64,000 nt of DNA from a virus: positions 1 to 64,000 of the IMG/VR virus record IMGVR_UViG_3300042863_001827, one strand, 5' to 3'. This document shows, in pieces, positions 41,179-49,548 of the stretch. The position numbers were made by a program, and so were the translations under genes. Every line of letters starts with the position of its first letter. Position 1 is the stretch's first letter. The notes under the pieces are model-generated. The model searched no databases and was not told where the DNA came from. It worked only from the letters and a program-made list of their open reading frames with translations.

Positions 41179-42150
41179 TTATCTTTTAAAATTTAAAATC
41201 TTATCTATTACTATTTTTTCTTCATCATCGGTTAAACCGTGAATATCTTTGTGGGTTCTAAACCAATCATTAACTACAGAACTAAATGGCACTTTTCTTA
41301 GTTTGGCGAGTCTTTTAAATCCTGCATATTGCGCCGGTATTTCATGTTCTTGAGTGTAATAAACTAATGAGTCTTTAGTGTCAGCATCACTCCTATCCTC
41401 AAATTCTCCCCTATAATTCTGATGACCATGTTCTAATTCATGAGCCAACACCTCATTTAACTCACCAATCAAATTGTAAACATATTCTTTAAATCTATTA
41501 GGGTTAAATATTATAATAATCTCAACTACATCTTCCTCAGAAGAGTAATATCCATTCATCTGATAATCTTTAATATTACCACTAGTTTTTAATGTTAATT
41601 CTACATCAAAAGGAAATGGTAAATTAGTAAATTTGTATGATTCATCTTCTTCAGGTAAATAAAATAAACCTTTTTTACCTTCTTTAACTTTATATACAAT
41701 ATCTCTAACTACTGTTTTTAAAGCAACTCTACTCATTCTACCTTCATTCATTGTTAATGGTTTTTTTCTCAAATCTAATTTAATATCCCAAATAGTAATT
41801 AGACTATCTTCATTATCAAATAATTTAATAACCGAAGAAATATAAGATTCTAAACTAGAATAAAAATGATATAAATTATTTTTAAAAAATTGATATTGAT
41901 TATCCCCAAGATAATTATTGTCTGAAAGAATTAATCTAGATAATCTATCATTTAATCCAATAATAGTAACCCCAACTTTTAAATAGTCGTAGTATTCACC
42001 AACACTAATCATTTCTTTGTACCCTAAAAACTCAATCTTAAAGTCAATATTTACATTTGTGTCAATACCATTAATTAATATTCCATTATAATTAAATACC
42101 CTATTGGAAATTGTCTTATTTATTTTTTCTATTTGTTGTGGGTTTAACAT
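41179..42150 (-). CDS. Zincin-like metallopeptidase
   Basis: A 323-residue protein with the zinc motif AHELEHGHQN (HExxH; about residue 240) and downstream 'EFEDRSDADTKDSLVYYTQEHEIPAQYAGF' region supplying a likely Glu ligand. (Only short parts quoted.) The first two thirds are strand-rich and unrecognised. No signal peptide. Substrate unknown. A TATTTATA octamer sits 4 bases before the ATG. Confidence 0.75.
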   Translation of the reverse strand: MLNPQQIEKINKTISNRVFNYNGILINGIDTNVNIDFKIEFLGYKEMISVGEYYDYLKVGVTIIGLNDRLSRLILSDNNYLGDNQYQFFKNNLYHFYSSLESYISSVIKLFDNEDSLITIWDIKLDLRKKPLTMNEGRMSRVALKTVVRDIVYKVKEGKKGLFYLPEEDESYKFTNLPFPFDVELTLKTSGNIKDYQMNGYYSSEEDVVEIIIIFNPNRFKEYVYNLIGELNEVLAHELEHGHQNYRGEFEDRSDADTKDSLVYYTQEHEIPAQYAGFKRLAKLRKVPFSSVVNDWFRTHKDIHGLTDDEEKIVIDKILNFKR

Positions 42151-42154
42151 ATGA

Positions 42155-42162
42155 TATAAATA
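42155..42162 (-). promoter_or_regulatory. Candidate late-promoter octamer TATTTATA
   Basis: AAGTATTTATAT in the coding sense, 4 bases before the ATG of the zincin-like gene. Confidence 0.55.
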
Positions 42163-42219
42163 CTTTTCTTTACGTTTAACGTTTTTTTTCTTATAATTTA
42201 CTTAAATAAACGGAATAAT

Positions 42220-42378
42220 ATGTGTGATTATCAAAAAATTATTAAGTGGATTGAGGAACAACAAACCCAATTTCCCGAAGAAAATTTAGAGGATTCACAG
42301 GTTTATGCTTACACAACCTTAGAAATGGTTAAAAGACAAATAGAAATTTTTGCAAATGAAAAAAACAAAAGTATTTAA
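42220..42378 (+). CDS. Small acidic protein
   Basis: A 52-residue ORF beginning MCDYQKIIKWIEEQQTQFPE and ending NEKNKSI, helical, Gln/Glu-rich. Normal codon use for this genome and ATG start in a gap between a zincin gene and a small membrane protein gene. No family recognised. Confidence 0.5.
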   Translation: MCDYQKIIKWIEEQQTQFPEENLEDSQVYAYTTLEMVKRQIEIFANEKNKSI

Positions 42379-42444
42379 TTTTGTAAATCGTAACTAAGTA
42401 CCTGAAGACAAATTAAAAAACCCTTTTTGAAATCAAATTATAAT

Positions 42445-42648
42445 ATGAAAAAATTTTTAATATTTTTAACTTTAGTTGTTAGAATCTATATTGCAACTAA
42501 AATACTTATTTTATTATACCTAACTTATTTAAACCCTGACCCACATACGATATCAGAACTAACTTGGTGGATTTACTTTTTAGTTTTTGATATTTGGTTA
42601 CAACTTATCCTACCGAAACCAACGGAGGATGATAAATCGGAGGAGTAA
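42445..42648 (+). CDS. Small membrane protein
   Basis: About 67 residues from the ATG reading MKKFLIFLTL; an in-frame ATG six codons earlier also exists. Two hydrophobic helices ('FLIFLTLVVRIYIATKIL' and 'WWIYFLVFDIWLQLIL') with an acidic tail 'PKPTEDDKSEE'. Could be a holin-like or superinfection-related protein; no family recognised. Confidence 0.6.
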   Translation: MKKFLIFLTLVVRIYIATKILILLYLTYLNPDPHTISELTWWIYFLVFDIWLQLILPKPTEDDKSEE

Positions 42649-43767
42649 TTACTTAGGGTTTAAAACTGAAAGTGCTTCAGGGTAATATTGGTTTAATATT
42701 TTTTTATTTTTATCTTCATAAGGTATATTTTGGAGTACATACCTGATTGAATTTAATCCTGAGATTTTTTTATCGTTTGAATCAATAACAACCCAAGGAT
42801 TATTAACTGTTGATGTTTTATCAAATAATTTTTCTTTAAATTCTGTAAATCTATCCCAAAGGTCTTGCATTTTTTCATCATTAGGGGAATACTTCCAATA
42901 CTTAAGTTGAGATTTTTGTCTCATGTCAAATCTATTTTGTTGAGTTTCTTTTTCTATCGAGAACCACAATTTAAATAAAAAATTACCATCTTTAACTAAA
43001 TCTTCTTCAAACCCCTCAACATTGTCCATAAAATTTTCATATTCTTCAGGATTACCATAACCCATAACTGGTTCAATAAGACCTCTGTTATACCAACTTC
43101 TATCAAATAAATTTATTTTACCTTTTTGAATTTGACTTCTGTACCTGTCCCACCAATTTTTTCTTTCTTCAGGTGTTGGTATTCCAAGGGCAATTACATT
43201 ATAATTTCTTGGGTTCATGTTTTCGGTAAATTTTTTAATAGTTGACCCTTTACCCGCAGAATCTCTACCCTCAAAAACAATAATTACCGTTTTTCCAGTT
43301 TTATTTAACCACTCTTGAAGTTTTAATAACTCAATTTGTAAATAGTATAACTCTTCTTTATATACTTTTTTAGGTACAACTGATGGTTCTTGTGGTTCAA
43401 ATGAAAATTCGTCGTTAGTTTCAGGTTTACCTATGTTAATATGAGAATGTCTTTTTTCTAAAGATTTAATTAATTCGCTAAAAAATTCGGATAAATTTAA
43501 TTTTCGGTTACCTTTTAACTTTAATAATTTAACCATACCCCTTTCTAATAATCCAAAATCTATTAAATTTTCTTTGGCAAATTGTTGAATTTTATTTAAA
43601 TTTATTTTATTTTCACTATTATATAATCGGTTGAACTGTAATAAATCAACAATTCTTTTTAAATAATATTCGTTTTTATTATCAGGTTCAGATTCAATAA
43701 TAACCTTATTAGGGGTAAATCCCATTAAGTTAGTTATTCTATATATGTTGGACTCAATTAGTTTCAT
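42649..43767 (-). CDS. ppk2: Polyphosphate kinase 2 (PPK2) with extra N-terminal domain
   Basis: PPK2 transfers phosphate between polyphosphate and nucleotides (class I: NDP to NTP). Residues 140-355 are the PPK2 core: Walker A GRDSAGKGS (167-175), lid region 'GIPTPEERKNWWDRYRSQI', Walker B FDRSWYNR (221-228) and 'FLFKLWFSIEKETQQNRF'. The first about 130 residues are not part of bacterial PPK2; they begin 'MKLIESNIYRITNLMGF', of the short internal-head motif type, and are otherwise helical. A phage PPK2 could regenerate NTPs from host polyphosphate late in infection, or be injected with the DNA. Rare in phages. Its start overlaps the next gene's stop. Confidence 0.92.
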   Translation of the reverse strand: MKLIESNIYRITNLMGFTPNKVIIESEPDNKNEYYLKRIVDLLQFNRLYNSENKINLNKIQQFAKENLIDFGLLERGMVKLLKLKGNRKLNLSEFFSELIKSLEKRHSHINIGKPETNDEFSFEPQEPSVVPKKVYKEELYYLQIELLKLQEWLNKTGKTVIIVFEGRDSAGKGSTIKKFTENMNPRNYNVIALGIPTPEERKNWWDRYRSQIQKGKINLFDRSWYNRGLIEPVMGYGNPEEYENFMDNVEGFEEDLVKDGNFLFKLWFSIEKETQQNRFDMRQKSQLKYWKYSPNDEKMQDLWDRFTEFKEKLFDKTSTVNNPWVVIDSNDKKISGLNSIRYVLQNIPYEDKNKKILNQYYPEALSVLNPK

Positions 43768-43985
43768 TTAGATAATTTTCGAAAATAAAAGTATAATCCA
43801 AAGAATAGACCCGAAATACAATACAAAATTAAATTGGCGTATAAGATACTTCCTGTTACAGTAATAAGATAGTATTGGACGGCATCGAATCCAAATGGAT
43901 TGAAGAACATAGCCAACATTAAAAATTTTACCGAAAGATTTCCTAAAAATATCTTTCTCCAAGTTTTTATAGGTACAATCATCAT
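43764..43985 (-). CDS. Small membrane protein
   Basis: A 73-residue protein with two or three hydrophobic helices ('VKFLMLAMFFNPFGFDAVQY', 'ILYANLILYCISGLFFGLYF') and a basic end. It overlaps the PPK2 start by four bases (ATGA type), so the two are translationally coupled. A second ORF in the -1 frame over the same bases lacks this coherent pattern. Function unknown; conserved layout resembles small phage inner-membrane proteins. Confidence 0.65.
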   Translation of the reverse strand: MMIVPIKTWRKIFLGNLSVKFLMLAMFFNPFGFDAVQYYLITVTGSILYANLILYCISGLFFGLYFYFRKLSK

Positions 43986-44030
43986 CCATAGTATTGTATT
44001 TAAAATTTATGTCTATTAGACTTATTTTAC

Positions 44031-44038
44031 TATAAATA
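44031..44038 (-). promoter_or_regulatory. Candidate late-promoter octamer TATTTATA
   Basis: Coding-sense TATTTATA 45 bases upstream of the small membrane protein/PPK2 pair. Confidence 0.4.
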
Positions 44039-44094
44039 TACGTCATTACAAATAATTACATTTATCTTAATATTTATTGTATAAAGAAAACAAA

Positions 44095-44601
44095 ATGGCG
44101 AGAATTATAATTGACGAGAAAAAACTTCGTATGACAATTAGACAACATATTTTAGAACAAACGGAAATTGAGTCTAAAGAGCAAAAACCAAGATGTGTCG
44201 CTGGGAATGTAATTCCTTTGGATGACATCGTGGGTCCAGCTAAAAGTTTCCAAAACTACTCAAATAAAATCTACAAAAGAGAAGGTGGTATCAATGGAAT
44301 GGTTGATACGTTAGATATGTTAAGGACTTTAAGACTACACCCTGACACAATTAGTGATGGTGGAGAACATTTGGCGTATAACTTAATGAACCATATTAAT
44401 GGTTTTAGAAAAAAGAATTATTTTGACGAGACTAATAATGGTTGTATTCAAGCGATGGATAAAGTGATTGAACTTTACAAAGAAAACCAACACGGCGAAG
44501 ACTTAGTTAAAGACATTGAAAAAGTACTTGGTCATCCTGACCCAACATCTAGAGCTAAAGAATATCTTAAAAGATGTTTAGTTTTAGTTAAAGAAAAATA
44601 A
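44095..44601 (+). CDS. Hypothetical protein with internal-head-type N terminus
   Basis: About 168 residues from the ATG in AAAATGGCG, reading MARIIIDEKKLRMTIRQHIL, a motif shared in style with neighbouring proteins; a weaker ATG lies 6 codons upstream. The rest is helical with 'GINGMVDTLDMLRTLRLHPD' and 'NNGCIQAMDKVIELYKENQH'. Unknown function. Followed by a terminator. Confidence 0.72.
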   Translation: MARIIIDEKKLRMTIRQHILEQTEIESKEQKPRCVAGNVIPLDDIVGPAKSFQNYSNKIYKREGGINGMVDTLDMLRTLRLHPDTISDGGEHLAYNLMNHINGFRKKNYFDETNNGCIQAMDKVIELYKENQHGEDLVKDIEKVLGHPDPTSRAKEYLKRCLVLVKEK

Positions 44602-44622
44602 TCCCCAAGTTGGGGACTTTTA
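44601..44622 (+). terminator. Terminator hairpin
   Basis: AATCCCCAAGTTGGGGACTTTT: CCCCAAGTTGGGG stem with a short T run right after the stop codon. Confidence 0.6.
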
Positions 44623-44649
44623 GGACCGTTACTGTTGTGGTAACAAATT

Positions 44650-44683
44650 AAAGGGGAGATTCGCTATCATCCCCTTTTTTATT
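44650..44683. terminator. Second terminator hairpin between convergent genes
   Basis: AAAGGGGAGATTCGCTATCA followed by TCCCCTTTTTT: GGGGA/TCCCC stem with T run on the plus strand and an A run on the other side; placed between the hypothetical gene and the convergent endolysin gene. Confidence 0.65.
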
Positions 44684-44706
44684 TTGGTTTAATCATTATG
44701 GATAAT

Positions 44707-45528
44707 TTACGATAATAATGAATAATATTCTTTAAAGTGTTTAATCCTATCTTCTAATCCGATAGTACCTCCATTTACTCTTTTTGTAACCGCAGTTACA
44801 GTAGCAACATCGGACCCTTTATCGCATATTGACCAAAGTTTATTTGAGTCAAAGAAAAACGCAGCAGACGCTAATGGATATTTTGTTGCAACTAAATCAG
44901 GATTTGTAACAGTATCTTCACCAATAAATTTAGCAAAGTTTGTGTAGTTTGATTTTCCAGTTAATTGAATGTATCCTCTTCCACGGAATTTAAAACCTTC
45001 TTTAGAAGCTTCGTTACCATTACCCATACGGTCAGCATATACTCTTGAAGCAATCTTCTCAGGTTGACGAGCATAAGACTCATTTAAGTTGCCAGGAAAG
45101 TATTTCCCAAAAATCTTTTTAAGACCATCTGCAGAATAATTAACATTTTCACTAACCGCTTTAAATCCACCACTTTCATGACCACATTGTGCCAAGAAAT
45201 GAGATAATCTTAATGAGTTAGTTATGTTAAATTTTACCGCAGTCTCAGGGATTTGTGCGATAACCGAATCAGGAATATGTCCTTTTAATTTTTCTAAGTT
45301 TAATGGTCCTCCTTTTGGGATAACAACGTCTTCTTTTATTACTTTACTACCAAACATTTTACTCCAAGTACCGTCTCCAACTATACCATCGGCGGTTAAT
45401 CCGTTTGCGGATTGCCATTCTTTTACTTTAGTTTCAGTTCCAGAACCAAAATTACCGTCAGCCGTTAGACCCAATTTTGATTGTAATTTTTTAACGTCTT
45501 CACTTTTAGACCCTTTTTTTAATAACAT
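44707..45528 (-). CDS. Endolysin: peptidoglycan-binding domain plus GH19
   Basis: A 273-residue lysin. Residues 1-62 form a PG_binding_1 domain ('LKKGSKSEDVKKLQSKLGLT', 'FGSGTETKVKEWQSANGLTA'). Residues 75-273 are a glycoside hydrolase family 19 domain: catalytic Glu in 'FLAQCGHESGGF', then 'GRGYIQLTGKSNY' and 'ASAAFFFDSNKLW'. It cleaves the glycan strand at lysis. No signal peptide, so it depends on a holin. The cassette of exported proteins starts right upstream. Confidence 0.92.
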   Translation of the reverse strand: MLLKKGSKSEDVKKLQSKLGLTADGNFGSGTETKVKEWQSANGLTADGIVGDGTWSKMFGSKVIKEDVVIPKGGPLNLEKLKGHIPDSVIAQIPETAVKFNITNSLRLSHFLAQCGHESGGFKAVSENVNYSADGLKKIFGKYFPGNLNESYARQPEKIASRVYADRMGNGNEASKEGFKFRGRGYIQLTGKSNYTNFAKFIGEDTVTNPDLVATKYPLASAAFFFDSNKLWSICDKGSDVATVTAVTKRVNGGTIGLEDRIKHFKEYYSLLS

Positions 45529-45558
45529 TTTTTTTAATTTAATTTAGTTTATTTTTTA

Positions 45559-45566
45559 TATAAATA
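45559..45566 (-). promoter_or_regulatory. Candidate late-promoter octamer TATTTATA
   Basis: Coding-sense TATTTATA 30 bases upstream of the endolysin ATG. Confidence 0.42.
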
Positions 45567-45568
45567 GT

Positions 45569-47239
45569 TTAATAACCCAATATTGTTGAGTTTGAATAAC
45601 CCGTGTTTATTAGATAATAGTTTGCACTACCCCCACTTACAGGTGACGAGATAGTAATATTTTGAACACCTGGATAGGTACTTCTTAAATCAGTTGTTGA
45701 TGTGTTAATGATTGAAAATTGTGACGAGGTAAATAATCTCACACTTGGTAATGAAGAACCCCAAGAGATGAATCTATTAATTTTTTTCATAAAAATATAA
45801 TATTCATCCGAAACAGTAATGTTTCCATCATTATTAACATCATATTTGTAATAATCTAAAGACGTAAAAGTTCTTGAAATTGCTTTTGACGACGCTCCAA
45901 CCGCATCAACATTTTGAAGTCCTGTTATTGTTGTTGGGGCATCTATTCGAATGTACCATTCTACAGATGGGTTAGTTGATTCATTAAAAGTATAATTTCC
46001 TGTTGCATCAGTATATATTGTTTTAAATAGGGTCCAAGGAGTGTAATCTACAATATAATCAAACTCTAAGACATAATTTAAAGAACTACTATTGTTTAAA
46101 TCGTTCCACTTACCCCCACTAACAAATTGAGTATAATCTTCGTTACTTGAGTTATTTGGTTCACCTGGATTCCAATTAGAATAAGGATAAATACCATACC
46201 GATAAGCATAAAGATTATAAATTCTATTAACCTCATCAACGGTTATACCTCTATCAAATACTTGAAAATCCCCTAATCTAAATGAACCATATGTTCCAGA
46301 CCCCATATTAGTCGCGTCGGTTAAACCAATTCCATAATATAAACCATTTCCATTCAATACAGGAGATTGTCTTGGTGTCACTACCACACCAAAACTTGTT
46401 CCATTTTTATATCCTGTTAAAGTTGTTCCATCATAAGTAAAACCAACTAAATTCCAAGTATTTAATGTAATTGAGGTACTTAATGATACTATATTAGTAT
46501 TCCAAATACCAACTCTTAAAGTGTTACCACCTGTTATTTCAATTTGTGAATTGTGCCAACCTGAAGTTGTGGTGCCTTGACCTAACTCAGTAACGATAAC
46601 ACCATTTCCTGTTGGATATATCCACATCATTAATGATGTTGTAACACCAGGAACTTTTAACGCTAAATTACCTGTCATACCATATTGATTTACACCATTG
46701 AATGTTAGATATTTACCTGATGTACTTGTATAAGTCGGTGAATTTGTTAGTGTTGCATTAACACCGCCTTTAATGTCTACTAATGACGCACCTGAAGTAT
46801 AAGACGCAACATCATAATCTGATTGTAAACCATTTGTAACAGGAAGTTCGGTCCATCTATACCCGCCTAAAGGTTCTGAGTATGAAAATCCAGCAACCCT
46901 ATCTTGGTAATACCCAATCCAACCTGAGGGCCAAGTATTATATACAAACGTATTTTCTGCCGCGTTAGACATTGTCACCAAATGTCCATTCATTGACTCA
47001 CAAGAGGATTTGGATGCGGTCCAAGTTGCGGTACCTGTCGAACGATAATATGAGTGTCCGTTATAATTTGTTTGAGACGTAAATCCTACTAATGTTGGTG
47101 TGGTTCTTTTATATAATTTAACAGGTACGTTCACCGCACCAACACTATTTGCGTTATAGATGTAACCTGAATAGGTAAAATTTTGTCCTCTCACTGTCAA
47201 AGACAAAAGTGTTAATATAACAAATAATGTATTTTTCAT
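45569..47239 (-). CDS. Exported C-type lectin-like protein with inserted LamG-like domain
   Basis: A 556-residue secreted protein. Signal peptide 'MKNTLFVILTLLSLTVRGQN' (cleavage before Gln-Asn). A C-type lectin fold begins at 'SYYRSTGTATWTASKSSCES' (45-65) and ends at 'WNPGEPNNSSNEDYTQF' (about 355) and 'KWNDLNNSSSLNYVLEF'. Between these halves (about 140-345) lies a LamG/concanavalin-like domain ('LTFNGVNQYGMTGNL', 'SLMMWIYPTG'). Then a beta domain and a dockerin-like 'DVNNDGNITVSDEYY' with a following 80-residue module also found in the 633-residue T9SS-tail protein. Sugar-binding surface protein; target unknown. Confidence 0.82.
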   Translation of the reverse strand: MKNTLFVILTLLSLTVRGQNFTYSGYIYNANSVGAVNVPVKLYKRTTPTLVGFTSQTNYNGHSYYRSTGTATWTASKSSCESMNGHLVTMSNAAENTFVYNTWPSGWIGYYQDRVAGFSYSEPLGGYRWTELPVTNGLQSDYDVASYTSGASLVDIKGGVNATLTNSPTYTSTSGKYLTFNGVNQYGMTGNLALKVPGVTTSLMMWIYPTGNGVIVTELGQGTTTSGWHNSQIEITGGNTLRVGIWNTNIVSLSTSITLNTWNLVGFTYDGTTLTGYKNGTSFGVVVTPRQSPVLNGNGLYYGIGLTDATNMGSGTYGSFRLGDFQVFDRGITVDEVNRIYNLYAYRYGIYPYSNWNPGEPNNSSNEDYTQFVSGGKWNDLNNSSSLNYVLEFDYIVDYTPWTLFKTIYTDATGNYTFNESTNPSVEWYIRIDAPTTITGLQNVDAVGASSKAISRTFTSLDYYKYDVNNDGNITVSDEYYIFMKKINRFISWGSSLPSVRLFTSSQFSIINTSTTDLRSTYPGVQNITISSPVSGGSANYYLINTGYSNSTILGY

Positions 47240-47240
47240 G

Positions 47241-47693
47241 TTAAAATTTTGATATTGCGTCTTGTAACGCCTTCTTTAATCCCGCAGAAAATGACGATTT
47301 CTCAAACGGTATGTTTTCATCTTGTAGTTCGATGAAAGTTGACTTAACATCAACCTTACTTTCACCAACACCTTCAAATTCTTTACCATTAATACCAACC
47401 TTTAAAGTAACAATAGTCACTTTTCTCTTCTTTTCAAATGGACCTATTGAAATCCCTGTAGTCGGGGATTCAATACTTTCAATAACAACTGACACAGAAT
47501 CGCCATTCTCACATATTGAATATTTTTGTGATAATAGTTCTTCAGTAATTTGTTTAACACCAAGAGTAAATCTTTTAGGGTTAATTCCTTCAATAGACCC
47601 TTTGTTCTCAACATGTTTAACGGTTAAACAGTTCTGTGAGTAAGAGGTTAACAACATTAATGTTGTGAACATAATTAATAATATTTTTTTCAT
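47241..47693 (-). CDS. Exported small protein paired with CsgG-like system
   Basis: About 150 residues from the ATG at MKKILLIMFTTLMLLT, chosen because it begins the signal peptide and leaves a 1-base gap to the gene upstream. Signal peptide ends at 'TSYSQNC', where Cys after the Gln may be a lipid site or disulfide. The mature part 'TLGVKQITEELLSQKYSICE' and 'KRKVTIVTLKVGINGKEFEG' resembles CsgG-associated or lipoprotein-type subunits by pattern only. Function unknown; probably acts at the outer membrane. Confidence 0.65.
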   Translation of the reverse strand: MKKILLIMFTTLMLLTSYSQNCLTVKHVENKGSIEGINPKRFTLGVKQITEELLSQKYSICENGDSVSVVIESIESPTTGISIGPFEKKRKVTIVTLKVGINGKEFEGVGESKVDVKSTFIELQDENIPFEKSSFSAGLKKALQDAISKF

Positions 47694-47694
47694 T

Positions 47695-49194
47695 TTATAA
47701 AAGTGCTTTAGCTCCAAGTAATACTTGGTAGTTTATTGCGTCACTCTTAATTTGTTGAACCCCACTAAAACTAAGGTTCAATTTAAATTTTTGAGTTAAC
47801 TTGTAATCAACGGCAACAAATGGAACTGCCAATAACCCTGATTGATACCATAAACCTTCATAATAATAGACGTAAGGTGAGTAAACCATTACAAACATTA
47901 AAGTGGTGCCTATTTTTTTTCCAACATTAAAATTACCAACAAGACCGCCTAATCCCGATAAACTAGTAAATTTAGATTCGCCTAAATTACCCCTGGTGTA
48001 GTTAACCCCAATTGTTGATGTTATTTTCTTTATTTTATAAGATTCCATTAATGACGTAGTATTAAAAAAATCTCTATCAAAATTTATCATTGATGAATTT
48101 GCGACTATTGTTGTTGAATTTTTATATCGATATGCAGCAAACAAGGTTAAACAAGAGTTGTTAATATTACTGGTATAATTAAGTAACATCCCTTTTGCAA
48201 AAGTATTCTTAGTGTTAGAATTAATAATACTCATGTTAACTTTAAGTTGTGGTTTTTCTTCACCTGTCGCACTTGATATGGTAACAATATCACCTGTCAT
48301 CATAAGACTTCCTTTTTTAACCGAGGCAACTTTTGACTTAACTTGTGCGGAGTTAGATGATGAAGTTTTACTTGCATCATTCATTTTATCTTCGTTAGAT
48401 TTTTGGTCGGTATTTGAATTATTTGACAAGTTACCGTTTCCACCTACAGACGATTGAGTCGTCGAACTTCCTCCTTGAGTTGTGTTACCTGAACCTGTAG
48501 TCCCACCTCCTTGCGTTGTTGTTGTTCCTCCTTCACCTGAATTACCTCCTCCAGTGTTTGGGTTAGTTCCGTTATTTCCTTGTGATTGCGCGTTTGTTTG
48601 ATTTGTTTCAGAAGAAGTTGTACTTCCTCCATTGTTATTTGTGGTACCATTATTTTGTGTTTGATTGTTAGACCCATTAGAAACACCATTTGGGGTGTTA
48701 GTTTGGTTTGACCCTTCGTTGGTTGTGGTCCCTTGATTTGGGTTATTTTTTTTATCTTCTTTTTTGTTATTTGACGATACTTTTTCATTACTTTGAATTA
48801 CCCCCTGAACTGTTGCCCCTCCACCCATAGATGAGAGACTAGACATGGTAGACATAACATTTGTTAACACCGATATATTATTCGCGGCAATCAAAACATT
48901 TAAATTAGTATTTAGTGCAACTCCAACACCAGCACAAGGACCTGTTCCTTGTGGATTAGATGAGTTAACTTGATTAACCCAAGTCTCTAATGCCCCTGAC
49001 TGTAATTGTGTTTGTGTGAAACTTTGAATCTGCCCTGAATATATTAAGGCAACACTCCCATTGGGATTGTTTATAAAAATTTCCTTAGATTTAAAGGTAC
49101 AGGGGTCCGTAAATGTGTACGAAAACCCCTGACCTAAAACCATCATAGTAGAGAACAGAAAACTTATTGTTATTAAAATTTTCTTAATGTTCAT
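47695..49194 (-). CDS. Exported protein with Asn/Thr/Gly-rich linker and outer-membrane-barrel-like C terminus
   Basis: A 499-residue protein with signal peptide 'MNIKKILITISFLFSTMMVLG' (next residue Gln). Residues 25-130 are a compact domain with two Cys; 135-280 a low-complexity linker of Asn, Thr, Gly, Ser, Gln; 300-499 alternating strands with aromatic ends ('CLTLFAAYRYKN', 'SPYVYYYEGLWYQSG') ending 'INYQVLLGAKALL', which fits a beta-barrel membrane domain of 8-10 strands. Probably displays the N-terminal domain at the cell surface. The linker DNA is repetitive. Confidence 0.7.
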   Translation of the reverse strand: MNIKKILITISFLFSTMMVLGQGFSYTFTDPCTFKSKEIFINNPNGSVALIYSGQIQSFTQTQLQSGALETWVNQVNSSNPQGTGPCAGVGVALNTNLNVLIAANNISVLTNVMSTMSSLSSMGGGATVQGVIQSNEKVSSNNKKEDKKNNPNQGTTTNEGSNQTNTPNGVSNGSNNQTQNNGTTNNNGGSTTSSETNQTNAQSQGNNGTNPNTGGGNSGEGGTTTTQGGGTTGSGNTTQGGSSTTQSSVGGNGNLSNNSNTDQKSNEDKMNDASKTSSSNSAQVKSKVASVKKGSLMMTGDIVTISSATGEEKPQLKVNMSIINSNTKNTFAKGMLLNYTSNINNSCLTLFAAYRYKNSTTIVANSSMINFDRDFFNTTSLMESYKIKKITSTIGVNYTRGNLGESKFTSLSGLGGLVGNFNVGKKIGTTLMFVMVYSPYVYYYEGLWYQSGLLAVPFVAVDYKLTQKFKLNLSFSGVQQIKSDAINYQVLLGAKALL

Positions 49195-49195
49195 A

Positions 49196-49543
49196 TTATA
49201 CTTCTGTTGTGTTAGATAAAGATACTCCGTCTTCTTCGTCCACTTTTTGAATTAACATTTTATCTCTATCTTCAGAGTTAAACCAATAGTCAACAACTTT
49301 ATTTAAGTTACCAACAAAGGCACCTAGTAAAATTAATAACATTTCTTTCCAATCTTCGCCAATAGACGCCCCTAAAAAGACACCAGCATTGATACCAACA
49401 ATGATTAGTGTAAATAACCCTAATATAATTGCGGTGATTCTCCAACGATTATTTTGCATTTCTTGTAACATATAAAAGAATCTATTTTTATCTTCTACTT
49501 TTGTCATCTTGGTTTTACCAATAAATAAATTTTTTAAGCTCAT
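49196..49543 (-). CDS. Holin-like membrane protein
   Basis: A 115-residue protein with two membrane helices ('ITAIILGLFTLIIVGINAGV' about 36-55 and 'MLLILLGAFVGNLNKVV' about 68-84) and charged ends. 'GNLNKVVDYWFNSEDRDK' resembles the end of small phage holins with a 'DYWFGS' type motif. The gene lies between the barrel protein and the CsgG-like gene with gaps of 1 and 5 bases, so it is part of that operon. Confidence 0.68.
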   Translation of the reverse strand: MSLKNLFIGKTKMTKVEDKNRFFYMLQEMQNNRWRITAIILGLFTLIIVGINAGVFLGASIGEDWKEMLLILLGAFVGNLNKVVDYWFNSEDRDKMLIQKVDEEDGVSLSNTTEV

Positions 49544-49548
49544 TTTTT

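Noticed and set aside
43768-44046. 92-codon ORF in another frame over the small membrane protein
   Set aside because: Cysteine- and serine-rich without helix pattern; the 73-codon frame has coherent membrane helices and couples to the PPK2 start.
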